A stretch of 64,000 bases of DNA from Caballeronia sp. M1242 (GCF_017220215.1 NZ_CP071130.1:1178001-1242000); one strand, 5' to 3'; shown: positions 8,741 to 18,002, counted from the first letter of the stretch. A program made the numbers and translations. Notes: a model not told the origin generated them from the sequence alone.

Positions 8741-10549
8741 TCAACTCGGGACAGCGAAGATGAAGAGCGTGCCGCCCAGCGCCGTATACTTCGCGAGTTC
8801 GCGGTACCCGCCTACCGCACCGAGACCTTCCGTCGACTTTTCGAGTCCCGCTGCCATGCCGATGCCGGCCCAGCCGCCGATGCCCGAATACACGCCGACA
8901 TATTGCTTGCCCTGGTACTGATACGTGAACACGTTGCCGATGATGCCGGACGGCGTCTTGAACTTCCACAGTTCCTTGCCGTCCCTGATGCGTACCGCCT
9001 TGATGTAGCCTTCGAGCGTGCCGTAGAACACGATGCCGCCTGCTGTCGCCAGCGCGCCCGACCACACCGAGAACCGCTCGGGCTTGGACCATGCGATCTT
9101 GCCCTTGGCCGCATCCCACGCGATGAAGTTGCCCATCGCGCCGTTCTCGTTCGGACCCGGATACATCGAAAGCGTTGCGCCGACGAACGGCTGACCCGAC
9201 ACGTAGTCGACCTGGAACGGTTCGTAGTCCATACAAACGTGATTGGTCGGAACGAGGAAGAGACTCGAGTTCGGATCGTATGCGGCAGGCTGCTGATCTT
9301 TCGATCCGAGCGCGGCAGGACAAATGCCCTTCACGTTATGGTCCGGACCCGCCTTCTGTGTCGAATAGCTGGCGTTGCGAATGGGCAGGCCGCTCTTGAT
9401 ATCGACGCTATCGGCCCAATTCACGGCCGGATCGTACTTCTGCGCGACGAGCAGTTCGCCGGTTTCGCGGTTCAGCGTATAGCCGAAGCCGTTGCGGTCG
9501 AAGTGAACGATCGCGGGCACTCGCTTTCCGCCGATGCTCAGGTCCGACAAGATCATTTCATTGACGCCGTCATAGTCCCACTCGTCGTGCGGCGTCATCT
9601 GATAGACCCACTTCGCTTTGCCGGTATTCAGGTCGCGCGCGAAGATCGACATCGACCATTTGTTGTCGCCGGGGCGCTGGGTCGGATTCCACGTGCCGGG
9701 GTTACCCGTGCCGTAGTAGACAAGGTTGAGCTTCGGGTCCCATGCGTACCATCCCCATGTCGTGCCGCCGCCGTATTTCCATTGATCGCCTTGCCAGCTC
9801 TTGGTCGACGAGTCGGCGCCCACGGGCATCATCTTGCCGTCGGACCACGTCATGGTTTGCTGCGGGTCCAGCAACATTTCATCGTCGGGGCCCGTGCTAT
9901 AGGCCTTCCACACTTCCTTGCCGTCCTTGATGTTGTACGCAACGAGACGGCCACGCACGCCGAATTCGCCACCGGATATGCCGGTCAGCACTTTGTCGCC
10001 GAACACATGTGGCGCATTCGTATTGGTCTCGCCCTTCTTAGGATCGCCGTTCTGCGCGCTCCATACCACGTCGCCCGTCTTCGCATCGAGCGCGACGAGT
10101 TTGGTATCGGCTTGCTGGAGGAAGATCTTGCCGTCGCCATAAGCGAGGCCACGATTCACTGTATCGCAACACATCACGGAGATGACTTGCTGATCCTGCT
10201 TCGGCTGGTATTGCCAGATGAAGGTTTGATCCTTGAGGTTGATCGCAATGACTTTGTTGGGAAACGGCGAATGGATATACATCGTGTCGCCGATGACGAG
10301 CGGCGATCCTTCATGACCACGTAGCACACCGGTGGACATGGTCCAGGCGACCTGTAACTTGCCGACGTTGTTTTCGTTGATCTGCTTGAGCGTGCTATAG
10401 CGGTGATTCGAATAATCGCCCGCCTGCGCTGCCCAATTCGAAGGATTCTTGATAAGGCTGTCGAGTTGCGAATCGGCCTGCGCTACATAGGAATTCAGGC
10501 CTGCTGTCGCAACCACCGCCAGTCCAAGAACCAGGGTGCGTAAGTTCAT
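8741..10549 (-). CDS. xoxF: XoxF, lanthanide-dependent methanol dehydrogenase
   Basis: A 602-residue periplasmic PQQ enzyme that oxidises methanol (and probably other short alcohols or formaldehyde). The signal peptide ends near residue 25. The vicinal disulfide CC at 127-128, the eight-bladed propeller W-motifs and the segment [11 protein letters not shown] are all present. In that segment Asp325 is the catalytic base. Asp327 two residues later is the extra carboxylate that marks lanthanide-binding XoxF; calcium-type MxaF has Ala there. Glu195 and Asn283 are the other likely metal ligands. No mxaF or mxaI is present in the window. ATG 10547-10549 follows GGAGGAGAC directly. First gene of an operon running to about 3297. 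Confidence 0.96.
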   Translation of the reverse strand: MNLRTLVLGLAVVATAGLNSYVAQADSQLDSLIKNPSNWAAQAGDYSNHRYSTLKQINENNVGKLQVAWTMSTGVLRGHEGSPLVIGDTMYIHSPFPNKVIAINLKDQTFIWQYQPKQDQQVISVMCCDTVNRGLAYGDGKIFLQQADTKLVALDAKTGDVVWSAQNGDPKKGETNTNAPHVFGDKVLTGISGGEFGVRGRLVAYNIKDGKEVWKAYSTGPDDEMLLDPQQTMTWSDGKMMPVGADSSTKSWQGDQWKYGGGTTWGWYAWDPKLNLVYYGTGNPGTWNPTQRPGDNKWSMSIFARDLNTGKAKWVYQMTPHDEWDYDGVNEMILSDLSIGGKRVPAIVHFDRNGFGYTLNRETGELLVAQKYDPAVNWADSVDIKSGLPIRNASYSTQKAGPDHNVKGICPAALGSKDQQPAAYDPNSSLFLVPTNHVCMDYEPFQVDYVSGQPFVGATLSMYPGPNENGAMGNFIAWDAAKGKIAWSKPERFSVWSGALATAGGIVFYGTLEGYIKAVRIRDGKELWKFKTPSGIIGNVFTYQYQGKQYVGVYSGIGGWAGIGMAAGLEKSTEGLGAVGGYRELAKYTALGGTLFIFAVPS

Positions 10550-10928
10550 GTCTCCTCCAGAATGGTGATGCCTCCGACCCAGGGATGACCACGCTACCGG
10601 GTGCATCGCGCGCGCCTTCTCAATGCGGGTAACGAGCTACGCTGTGCCCGGTCATGGCCGAACGCATGCGTATCGACGCCTTTTGCATATTCCATGCCGG
10701 TTTAGTGCGCTCGTGCGCGTATTGCGTTGGGGCGGGAGTGACATCCTGTTCGCTCACGTTAGCGCGTGAGTGCGCGGTGTATCGCGAGACATACTGTGTC
10801 AAATACGCGAAATCGCTGGCTTCTATAGCTTCGACTTCTGACGCGCCGCAGCAGTGTTTTGGTTTGCTTGTGTGCCTTTGGCGAAGACGCGCATACTGAA
10901 TCACTCACGTTCTGTTCCGGACCTGGTC
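10550..10928. other. Divergent regulatory region between xoxF and the pterin dehydratase gene
   Basis: This 379-bp gene-free stretch serves both directions. It holds a sigma-54-like promoter for xoxF (10684-10699), a palindromic GACATACTGTGTC at 10788-10800 about 90 bp upstream of it, and a GCTCACGTTAGCGCGTGAG dyad near 10752-10770. I see no convincing promoter for the rightward gene. Short open frames on both strands here lack coding features. Confidence 0.6.
10684..10699 (-). promoter_or_regulatory. Candidate sigma-54 promoter of xoxF
   Basis: Read on the minus strand the sequence is CGGCATGGAATATGCA. It has GG and GC spaced as in the -24/-12 consensus TGGCACRNNNNTTGCW, and matches it at all but three of the defined positions. 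The start point would fall near 10673, giving a leader of about 124 nt before the xoxF ATG. Confidence 0.5.
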
Positions 10929-11303
10929 ATGACTCAAGCCGAGAAGGTGTACTCCGATGCGGAGATCGCCGAGCGTCTCAACGGTGCGCTCAAACACTGG
11001 TACTTCGAGGATGGATGGCTCAGGCGCAGGTTCCGCACGGAAGGTTGGAAGGGCACGCTGATGGTCGTCAATACTGTGGGCCATCTGGCGGAAGCGGCTT
11101 GGCATCATCCGGACCTTACCGTTTCTTATGCGTTCGTTATCGTTAAGCTCAAGACGCATTCTGCCAAAGGCATCACCGATAAAGACTTTGCGCTTGCTTC
11201 GAAGATAGAAGAAGTCGTGCAGTGGCGGCCCTCGCTCGAAGGAGGGCCTCTTAGCGGGACGCCCACCGATGATCAGCGGTTTCGGTATATCAAGTACGAT
11301 TGA
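10929..11303 (+). CDS. Pterin-4a-carbinolamine dehydratase-like protein
   Basis: A 124-residue protein of the PhhB/DCoH family. The active-site His pair is in AAWHHPDL (His59-His60), followed by the typical VSYAFVIVKLKTH...GITDKDFALASKIE. The classical enzyme dehydrates 4a-hydroxytetrahydrobiopterin. Here, with no aromatic hydroxylase beside it and H4MPT genes downstream, a role in methanopterin chemistry is more likely (inference). ATG at 10929 is chosen over the open frame from 10854 because the conserved part starts just after it. The first H4MPT operon begins about 700 nt further on, beyond a repeat element. Confidence 0.85.
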   Translation: MTQAEKVYSDAEIAERLNGALKHWYFEDGWLRRRFRTEGWKGTLMVVNTVGHLAEAAWHHPDLTVSYAFVIVKLKTHSAKGITDKDFALASKIEEVVQWRPSLEGGPLSGTPTDDQRFRYIKYD

Positions 11304-11341
11304 CTTTGTTTGCTTCTTTCTTGAGAGGCGTTTCTTGTCGG

Positions 11342-11931
11342 GGAACTCGCATTCGTGTCGGTCTATTAGTGTTGCCCCTCCCCGGGGCGGGGGTCACTTT
11401 CTTTGCTGCTGCAAAGAAAGTAACCGAAGAAAGCAGCTTTTGTGAGCCCGCAGCAGCGACAGTGTGTGGTCACTCCGCAGAAAGACAATGGCAATCAGTT
11501 TGAGACAGCCTTGAATCACCTTCCACGCCCGCTGAACATCAACGTCATGCGAGCCCCTTGGCTCGTCAACACCACACCCCGTTTAGCGCTTCACGCTTGA
11601 AATCGCAAACCGTGCCGCGTTAGTTCGTTGAGGCGCGGATCTGCCAGCACTGAGACCAACGTTTGACAAGCACGCATACCGTTGCAAGCGCTCGGTGTTA
11701 ACGGGCCAAGGGGCTCGGAGGGCTCCGAGGAAGCGGCGCTCAGCGGGCGCGGAAGGTGATTCAGGGTTGATTCAAGCTGAGGGCCAACGACTTTCTGCGA
11801 AGTGACCACACCGTTACTGCTGCGGGCGAAAAAAAGCTGCTTTCTTTGGTTACTTTCTTTGCAGCAGCAAAGAAAGTGCCCCCCGCCCCGGGGAGGGGCA
11901 ACGCCAATAGACCGACACGAAAACAAGTTCC
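11342..11931. repeat. 590-bp inverted-repeat element, copy 1
   Basis: The two ends are imperfect inverted copies of one another over about 230 bp each, around a unique centre of roughly 110 bp. Each arm contains the hairpin ACTTTCTTTGC-TGCT-GCAAAGAAAGT next to CCCCGCCCCGGGGAGGGG or its complement. The element fills the stretch between the pterin dehydratase and mptG and holds no gene. Open frames through it give the low-complexity peptide FFAAAKKVT. Copy 2 is at 29208-29789 with its centre in the opposite orientation. I see no transposase. Confidence 0.85.
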
Positions 11932-11955
11932 ACGAAAAGAGAAGAACGACGAACT

Positions 11956-11971
11956 TGGTACACCTTTTGCC
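11956..11971 (+). promoter_or_regulatory. Candidate sigma-54 promoter of the mptG-mtdB-mch operon
   Basis: TGGTACACCTTTTGCC matches TGGCACRNNNNTTGCW at TGG, A, C, R and TTGC with the right spacing. The start point would be near 11982, about 31 nt before the mptG ATG. It lies just downstream of repeat element copy 1. Confidence 0.55.
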
Positions 11972-12012
11972 TGGGCCATGAAAATCCCCGTACGAGCGAA
12001 AGCCAAAAGAAC

Positions 12013-13041
12013 ATGCCCAATTCCGCCCTGTCGCCACCCCAGGCGATCACCCTTTCGGCGGATGCCCGGCTGCATCTAGGCTTCATCGATCCGAACGGTT
12101 CGCTCGGCCGCGCTTTCGGGAGTGTGGGGCTCGTCATCGACGGACATGGCACCCGCATCACCGCGCGCCGCGCACAACGCAAGGCGCGCATAGACGGCGC
12201 ATCGACGCAAGCGCAGCACGAGCGCATCGAAGCCTATCTCGCGCGACTCCACGCGGCGCTAGGCGTCACGCAACCCGTCGGCATCGAAGTGCACGAAACG
12301 CCACGCGCCCACACCGGACTAGGCTCCGGCACGCAACTGGCGCTCGCGCTCGGAACCGCGTTCGCCCGCGTGACCGGGCACGATCTGACCACGACGGATG
12401 TCGCACGGCTGCTCGGACGCGGCGCGCGTTCGGGCATCGGCATACATGGGTTCGATCACGGCGGACTGATCGTCGATGGCGGACGCAGCACCGCGCACAG
12501 CGAGAACGCAACGCTGCCGCCACTGCTCGCGCGTCAGCGCTTTCCCGATGCCTGGCGTGTGTTGCTCATCGACGACGCATCCCGCGAAGGGCTGCACGGC
12601 GAGGCGGAAAAGCGCGGCCTCGCCTCGCTTGCGCCGTTTCCCGCCGCGCTCGCCGCCCATCTTTCGCATCTCGTCTTGATGCGCCTCCTGCCCGCCGTCG
12701 CCGAATGCGACTTCGAACCCTTCGCCGACGCAATCTGCGACATGCAGCAGACCATCGGCGAGTACTTCGCGCCCGCGCAAGGCGGCGTGCTCGCGAGTCC
12801 CGCAGTGGCGCAAGCGCTGCAAGCGGTCGCGGCCGAACAGAAGGCCGGCATCGGTCAGACGTCGTGGGGGCCGGTGGGCTTCGCGTTCGTCGCAAGCGCG
12901 CAGCAGGCCGAGCGCGCGCTCGCCACCGCGCAACGCGCAGCGCCACATGCATCGCTCAGCTTCTCCATTGTCGCGGCCCGCAATCACGGCGCGACGTGGC
13001 GCGCAGCCTGTCCGCGCGAATCAGGCGCAAATGCTGCGTGA
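12013..13041 (+). CDS. mptG: Beta-ribofuranosylaminobenzene 5'-phosphate synthase (H4MPT biosynthesis)
   Basis: A 342-residue GHMP-kinase-fold protein. In archaea and methylotrophs this enzyme couples p-hydroxybenzoate or p-aminobenzoate to PRPP as the first committed step of methanopterin synthesis. The family landmarks are ARLHLGFIDPNG near the N-terminus, the glycine-rich TGLGSGTQLALALGTAFA at about residues 97-114, and RSGIGIHGFDHGG. The late motif GIGQTSWGPVGFAF is also typical. It is the first gene of the H4MPT operon, following a sigma-54-like promoter, and is 45 nt ahead of mtdB. Confidence 0.9.
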   Translation: MPNSALSPPQAITLSADARLHLGFIDPNGSLGRAFGSVGLVIDGHGTRITARRAQRKARIDGASTQAQHERIEAYLARLHAALGVTQPVGIEVHETPRAHTGLGSGTQLALALGTAFARVTGHDLTTTDVARLLGRGARSGIGIHGFDHGGLIVDGGRSTAHSENATLPPLLARQRFPDAWRVLLIDDASREGLHGEAEKRGLASLAPFPAALAAHLSHLVLMRLLPAVAECDFEPFADAICDMQQTIGEYFAPAQGGVLASPAVAQALQAVAAEQKAGIGQTSWGPVGFAFVASAQQAERALATAQRAAPHASLSFSIVAARNHGATWRAACPRESGANAA

Positions 13042-13086
13042 ATCGCGCCGCAACGCATCATTTACCTCACCGACCGAGCCCAGACC

Positions 13087-14016
13087 ATGCCCGATGCCGC
13101 CGAAAGACCTTACGTGCTGCACATGTTCACGAGCACGCCGCAAATGAGCCCGTTCGATGTGAACATGGCGGCCGACGCCGGCTATCAGATCGTCGTGCCG
13201 TACTGCAACGTCGACGAAGGCAGCGTCGTGCAACTCACGCAGGACGCCATCTTTTCGCGCGGTCCTAGAGGCGTGTCGCGCACGGGCATCTTTCTCGGCG
13301 GACGCGACGTCATGCTCGCCGCCGACATGCTGGAACGCGCGCGCAACGCGATGGTGCCGCCCTTCGAAGTGTCCGTGTTCGCTGATCCCAGCGGCGCGTA
13401 CACGACCGCCGCCGCGGTCGTCGCGCTCGCGGAGAAGCATCTGAAGGCGTCGCATCAGGTCGGGTTCGACGGCAAGCGCGTGTTGATTCTCGGCGGCACC
13501 GGCGCGGTAGGACGCGTGGCCGCCGCGATGACCGCATCGCTCGGCGCGGACGTGGTCGTCGCGAGCCATTCGAGTCAGTCGCGCGCCACGCAAGTCAGCG
13601 ATGAAATCAACCGGCGTTTCGATATCGCCACGACGGGCGTCGCGACCGGTACCACGGAGCAATTGCATCGGGAACTGGCGCGAGCGGAGATCGTCTTCGC
13701 CACCGCCGCCGCGGGCGTGCAAGTGATGAGCGCCGCCGATATCGCGCAGGCGAAGCATCTGCTGATCGCCGCCGACGTGAACGCCGTGCCGCCCGAAGGC
13801 ATCGCCGGGGTCAACGTCATGGACGACGGCAAGCCGCTTGCCGGCGCGGCGCGCACGGATGCGATCGGCATCGGCGCGCTCGCCATCGGCAACGTGAAGT
13901 ATCAGGCCGAGCACCGCTTGTTCGTGCGCATGCGCACCGGCGGCAAGCCGGTGTACCTGGGTTTTCCCGAAGCATTCGACGAAGCCCGCGCCATCGTCGC
14001 GGGACAAGGCGCGTGA
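13087..14016 (+). CDS. mtdB: Methylene-H4MPT dehydrogenase MtdB
   Basis: A 309-residue cytoplasmic enzyme that oxidises methylene-H4MPT to methenyl-H4MPT with NAD(P)+. The N-terminal MFTSTPQMSPFDVNMAADAG and the Rossmann motif GGTGAVG at residues 136-142 are characteristic. The C-terminal VKYQAEHRLF segment also fits. It sits between mptG and an ATP-grasp gene whose ATG overlaps its stop, ahead of mch, so the two consecutive steps of the pathway are co-expressed. Confidence 0.93.
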   Translation: MPDAAERPYVLHMFTSTPQMSPFDVNMAADAGYQIVVPYCNVDEGSVVQLTQDAIFSRGPRGVSRTGIFLGGRDVMLAADMLERARNAMVPPFEVSVFADPSGAYTTAAAVVALAEKHLKASHQVGFDGKRVLILGGTGAVGRVAAAMTASLGADVVVASHSSQSRATQVSDEINRRFDIATTGVATGTTEQLHRELARAEIVFATAAAGVQVMSAADIAQAKHLLIAADVNAVPPEGIAGVNVMDDGKPLAGAARTDAIGIGALAIGNVKYQAEHRLFVRMRTGGKPVYLGFPEAFDEARAIVAGQGA

Positions 14017-15167
14017 TGAACGCGCGCGCGCCGCGCGTCGCCGTCGCCGGACTGTCGGCGCGCATGCTCGCGCAGTCGGCCGCGCGCGCGGGCCTGAACG
14101 TCGTCGCGCTCGATATTTTCGGCGACCGCGATACGCGCACCCACGCGGGCATGTGGTTCGACATCGGCGGCGAGGGCTTGTCCATCGACCGCGCGCGCCT
14201 CTACGACGCGCTGCAGCGCGTGGCACGCATGCCTCGCATGCTGGGGCTCGTCGTGACGAGCGGGCTGGAGCCGCTCGCCATCGAACTGAGCCGCGCGCCG
14301 GGCGTGCCGCGTGTCATCGGCAATGGCGCGCAGTCGGCGGCCGTGCGCGATCCGCGGCGCTTCTTCGCCTTGCTCGACGACGCGCGTATCGCCCATCCCG
14401 AGGTGCGCTTTACGCGCCCCGCCGATGCGCGTGACTGGCTCATCAAGCGAAGCGACGGCTGCGGCGGCACGCACATCGAATGGGCGCGCGAACTCGACGA
14501 AACGCCGTCCGGAGCCTATTTTCAGCGGCTGTCGCAAGGCCGCCCGATGTCCGCGCTCTTCATCGCGGCGCAACGGGAGGCCGTGGTCATCGGCTTCGCG
14601 GAGCAGACCACGGTGAGCGCGCATCGTCTGCCGTTCATTCACGCAGGGTCGCTCGGTCCCGTGACGTTGCCGCGCGATACCGCAGCGCGCATCGTTGATG
14701 CGATCGAAACGATCGTCTGGCGAACGGATCTCACGGGTCTCGGCAGCCTCGACTTCTTGCTCGATAACGACACGTTCGAGGTGCTCGAAATCAACACGCG
14801 CCCGTCATCGACGATGGCGCTCTACGAAGCCGCATGGCCCGACGCGTGGCCGCGCGGTTTGATCGGAGCGCATATGGACGCGTGCCTCGACGGGGAGTTG
14901 CCGCACACTGACACGGCGCTAACGCGACCACCGCTGATCGCGGGGCAGCGCGTCGTGTTTGCGCCGCACGGCTTCGTCGCATCGCAGGCATTCAGCGATG
15001 CCTGCTTTGCCGATCCCGCGTGCCACGACATACCGCTTCCCGGCGCGCGCATCGAGGCGGGCATGCCTGTCTGCACGATGATGACCACCGCGCCGGAACT
15101 CGATTTGCTGCGTACGGCGCTGGACAGCGAATGCGCGCGCATCCTGCAACGCATCAAAAACCATTGA
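14013..15167 (+). CDS. ATP-grasp protein of the H4MPT cluster (Orf5-type)
   Basis: A 384-residue protein with an N-terminal pre-ATP-grasp domain and an ATP-grasp core. LIKRSDGCGGTHI near residues 143-155 is the nucleotide-binding strand-loop. EVLEINTRPSSTM near 258-270 carries the metal-binding Glu and Asn. Similar proteins occur between mtdB and mch in methylotrophs, where they are needed for C1 metabolism, but the amide or ester bond formed is not established. It overlaps mtdB by ATGA and mch begins 4 nt after its stop. Different from the RimK-type ligase at 16179 and the MfnD-like protein at 27333. Confidence 0.8.
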   Translation: MMNARAPRVAVAGLSARMLAQSAARAGLNVVALDIFGDRDTRTHAGMWFDIGGEGLSIDRARLYDALQRVARMPRMLGLVVTSGLEPLAIELSRAPGVPRVIGNGAQSAAVRDPRRFFALLDDARIAHPEVRFTRPADARDWLIKRSDGCGGTHIEWARELDETPSGAYFQRLSQGRPMSALFIAAQREAVVIGFAEQTTVSAHRLPFIHAGSLGPVTLPRDTAARIVDAIETIVWRTDLTGLGSLDFLLDNDTFEVLEINTRPSSTMALYEAAWPDAWPRGLIGAHMDACLDGELPHTDTALTRPPLIAGQRVVFAPHGFVASQAFSDACFADPACHDIPLPGARIEAGMPVCTMMTTAPELDLLRTALDSECARILQRIKNH

Positions 15168-15171
15168 GCCC

Positions 15172-16182
15172 ATGACACTGACTTCTCCCCTTCCCGCTGG
15201 ATTAAGCGTCAACGCGATGAGCGAGCCGCTCGTCGCGCAGTTGATCGAACGCAGCGAAGAGCTTCGCGTCGGCATCACGCGCACGCCTGCGGGCACGACC
15301 ATCGTGGATGCAGGCGTCGATGCAGCGGGCAGCGCCGATGCCGGCACGCTCATCGCGCGAATCTGCATGGGCGGGCTCGGGCACGTCGCGCGCCGCATGG
15401 CGTCGGAGGCCGCTCCGCTCTGGCCCGTCTTCATCGAAGTGCATACGTCGAACCCCGTGCTGGCCTGCCTCGGGAGCCAGTACGCGGGCTGGAGTCTCTC
15501 CGCGACGAAAGAGGAGACCGGCGGCAAGAAGTTCTTCTCGCTAGGCTCCGGCCCGGCGCGCGCGCTCGCGTGCAAGGAGCCGCTTTTCGATGAACTCGGC
15601 TATCGCGACAAACACGAACGCGGCGCGCTCGTCATGGAAGTGAACCGCCTGCCGCCGCAAGTGGTGATCGACAAGGTGATCGACGATTGCGGCCTCGCGC
15701 CCGACAAGCTCGTCATCGCGGTCACGCCGACACATTCTGTCGCGGGCACGGTGCAGGTCGTGGCGCGCGTGGTGGAAGTTGCGCTGCACAAGACGCACGT
15801 ACTGGGCGTCGACTTGAGCGAGGTCGTGGAAGCCAGCGGCAGCGCGCCATTGCCGCCGCCCGCGCCCGACGACACGCAGGCAATGGGCCGCACCAATGAC
15901 GCCATTCTTTACGGCGGCCGCGTGCATCTCACTGTCGAGAGCGATGCGGCCGCAAGACGGCTCGCGGCCGAGCTGCCGTCTTCGAACGCGCGAGACTACG
16001 GCAAGCCCTTCGCCGAGATATTCAAGTCGTTCAACTACGACTTCTATCAGATCGACGCCGCGCTCTTTGCGCCCGCCGAAGCGTGGGTGTCGAGTCTCGA
16101 AAGCGGCGCGACATATCACGGCGGCAAGCTCGACCACGCGCTGCTTCACGCGCAATGGCACGTCACGCAGGAAACGCCATGA
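15172..16182 (+). CDS. mch: Methenyl-H4MPT cyclohydrolase
   Basis: A 336-residue cytoplasmic enzyme that hydrolyses methenyl-H4MPT to formyl-H4MPT, after MtdB and before the Fhc complex. Recognised by the opening SVNAMSEPLVAQLIER, CMGGLGHVARRMAS, the SNPVLACLGSQYAGW region and KPFAEIFKSFNYDFYQIDAALFAPAE near the end. Length is normal for the family. The next gene overlaps its stop by ATGA. Confidence 0.95.
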   Translation: MTLTSPLPAGLSVNAMSEPLVAQLIERSEELRVGITRTPAGTTIVDAGVDAAGSADAGTLIARICMGGLGHVARRMASEAAPLWPVFIEVHTSNPVLACLGSQYAGWSLSATKEETGGKKFFSLGSGPARALACKEPLFDELGYRDKHERGALVMEVNRLPPQVVIDKVIDDCGLAPDKLVIAVTPTHSVAGTVQVVARVVEVALHKTHVLGVDLSEVVEASGSAPLPPPAPDDTQAMGRTNDAILYGGRVHLTVESDAAARRLAAELPSSNARDYGKPFAEIFKSFNYDFYQIDAALFAPAEAWVSSLESGATYHGGKLDHALLHAQWHVTQETP

Positions 16183-17114
16183 CGCGCATCGCGATCATGA
16201 CCGACGAGACCGGCTGGCACACGAGCCGTCTGAAGAAAGCGTTTCGCGCGCGCGGCGTCGAGGCGCGTTGCGTCGATCTCGCGGATTGCCGCATCGATAC
16301 GACGTGGCCTCCGCATGGTCTCGCCATTCCCGGCTTCGGCCACGCGCTGCCGGATGCGGTGTTCGTGCGCGGCATCGCGGGCGGCACGTTCGAACAGGTG
16401 ACGTTGCGGCTCGGCATTCTGCATGCGCTGCGCGAAAGCGGCGTGCCGGTTTATAACGACGCCCGCGCAATCGAACGCAGCGTCGACAAGTCGATGACGA
16501 GCTTTCTGCTCAACCGCTTCGGCGTGCCGACGCCCGCGACATGGGCCGGCGAATCGCCCGCATTTGCCAAGCGCGTCTTGATGCGCGAAGCCGCCGCGGG
16601 CCGCAAGCTCGTGATGAAGCCGCTCTTCGGCTCGCAAGGCAAAGGCTTGCGGCGGCTCGGCGACGACGCATGCGAAACGTTGCCATCGCTCGAAGACTTC
16701 AGCGGCGTGGCTTATCTACAGCGTTATGTCGATGCCGGGCATCCCGGCTTCGACTGGCGCGTGCTCGTAATCGGCACGCGCGCGGTCGCGGCGATGAAGC
16801 GCGTGGGCGGCGACGACTGGATTCACAACTTCGCCCGCGGCGCGCGTTGCGAGCCGGCCGAGCTCACGCCCTCGCTCGCCGATACTGCGGTGCGGGCGAG
16901 CCATGCGCTCGGGCTGGACTATGCAGGCGTCGATCTGATCGCAGCCGAAGGACGCCCGCTCGTGCTCGAAGTGAACGGCGTGGCAGCGTGGCGCGGCTTG
17001 CAGTCGGTGACGCCGCTCGATATCGCCGCGTTGCTTGTTGACGATCTGCTCGACCGCAAGCTCGCGCTATCGCAGCGCACGCTCGCATGGGCAAGCGGCG
17101 ATGCCCGCGCCTGA
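16179..17114 (+). CDS. RimK-family L-glutamate ligase (MptN/Orf17-like)
   Basis: A 311-residue ATP-grasp ligase. Key parts are VYNDARAIERSVDKSMTS (residues 91-107), the ATP loop MKPLFGSQGKG at 146-156, DWRVLVIG at 192-199, HNFARGA at 216-222 and LEVNG at 263-267. RimK-type ligases add glutamates; MptN adds Glu to tetrahydromethanopterin in archaea. A polyglutamate tail on H4MPT or on the methanofuran analogue is the likely job here (inference). The frame is open from 16083, but ATG 16179 overlaps the mch stop by ATGA and starts the ligase in register. Confidence 0.85.
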   Translation: MTRIAIMTDETGWHTSRLKKAFRARGVEARCVDLADCRIDTTWPPHGLAIPGFGHALPDAVFVRGIAGGTFEQVTLRLGILHALRESGVPVYNDARAIERSVDKSMTSFLLNRFGVPTPATWAGESPAFAKRVLMREAAAGRKLVMKPLFGSQGKGLRRLGDDACETLPSLEDFSGVAYLQRYVDAGHPGFDWRVLVIGTRAVAAMKRVGGDDWIHNFARGARCEPAELTPSLADTAVRASHALGLDYAGVDLIAAEGRPLVLEVNGVAAWRGLQSVTPLDIAALLVDDLLDRKLALSQRTLAWASGDARA

Positions 17115-17952
17115 CCCGATCCACGCGCGCGAAGCGTTCATGCGCGCCTGCGCGCTCGATGTGGAGACGCGCAAACCCGGCAACGTGAGCATCGCGAGCG
17201 CGGGCCACGGCATGACGGCTGCGCAGTTCATCGAGAGCGCGGAAATGGCCGCAACGGGTCTCTTTGTCGCGGGCGCAAGCGTCGGCATGCGCATTCTGGA
17301 CGCCGTGCGCCATACATCTAATGCAGTCGGCTGCAACACGAATCTCGGCATCGTGCTGCTCGCCGCGCCGTTGTGCGCCGCACTCGAACGCCTGCCGCGC
17401 GATCATCCTGTCGACCTCGGGCACTGGCATGCCGCGACCGAAGCCGCGCTTGCAACGCTCGATCTGGACGATGCCCGTCTCGCCTATCGCGCGATCGCGC
17501 TCGCGAATCCCGGCGGCCTCGGCGAAGCACGCGAGCAATCCGTGCATGCGCCGCCGACCGTGGACCTGCGCGCCGCGATGACGCTCGCCGCGAACCGCGA
17601 CAGCATCGCGCGGCAATACGCGAACGGGTTCGCCGACGTATTCGGCGCGGGCCTCGATGCGGCGCGAGACGCGGGCATCGCGAATCCGCGCGCAGCCATG
17701 CTCGATGCGTTCCTCATGTTTCTCTCGCGTTGGCCGGACTCGCACATTGTGCGCAAGCACGGCGCGACGACGGCGCAAAGTGTCACGCGCGATGCAGCCG
17801 TTCAACGCGCGAACTGGCGCGCAGCCGGCCGTCCTTCGCACGCGCCCGCGCTCGACGTATGGGACGCCGAACTCAAGGCGCAACGCATCAACCCGGGAAC
17901 GAGCGCGGACCTCGCGGTGGCGACGCTTTTCGTCGCGCTGATGACCGCATGA
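17101..17952 (+). CDS. Triphosphoribosyl-dephospho-CoA synthase (CitG)-like protein
   Basis: A 283-residue protein of the CitG family, seen in [13 protein letters not shown] (residues 18-30), [13 protein letters not shown] and [12 protein letters not shown]. CitG proper makes the triphosphoribosyl-dephospho-CoA precursor for citrate lyase and malonate decarboxylase. No such lyase genes are in the window. Inside an H4MPT operon, overlapping the ligase gene by 14 nt, it more likely performs a related ribosyl transfer for a C1 cofactor, which remains unproven. ATG 17101 is chosen; ATG 17140 is possible. Confidence 0.8.
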   Translation: MPAPDPIHAREAFMRACALDVETRKPGNVSIASAGHGMTAAQFIESAEMAATGLFVAGASVGMRILDAVRHTSNAVGCNTNLGIVLLAAPLCAALERLPRDHPVDLGHWHAATEAALATLDLDDARLAYRAIALANPGGLGEAREQSVHAPPTVDLRAAMTLAANRDSIARQYANGFADVFGAGLDAARDAGIANPRAAMLDAFLMFLSRWPDSHIVRKHGATTAQSVTRDAAVQRANWRAAGRPSHAPALDVWDAELKAQRINPGTSADLAVATLFVALMTA

Positions 17953-17986
17953 CTCGTCGATGCGCGCGCCGCTGTACCTGAAAAAT

Positions 17987-18002
17987 TGGCACGGATCATG
18001 TT
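17987..18002 (+). promoter_or_regulatory. Candidate sigma-54 promoter of fae
   Basis: TGGCACGGATCATGTT has a perfect -24 half (TGGCACG) and a weaker -12 half (ATGTT instead of TTGCW). The start point would be near 18013, about 130 nt before the fae ATG. It lies just after the CitG-like gene. Confidence 0.45.

Noticed and set aside
8603..10324. 573-residue open frame antisense to xoxF
   Set aside because: It lies wholly over a certain gene, is dominated by Arg, His and Val in the pattern of a high-GC shadow frame, and has no domain.
10620..10904. Small open frames in the xoxF upstream region
   Set aside because: No ribosome sites or conserved features; they overlap the promoter elements.
11342..11931. 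Repeat element as an insertion sequence
   Set aside because: No transposase frame and no clear target-site duplication. The structure is a long inverted repeat, closer to an intergenic repeat family.
11300..12037. Short open frames giving peptides with FFAAAKKVT
   Set aside because: They come from the inverted-repeat element, occur on both strands and in both copies, and have no start signals; they are not genes.
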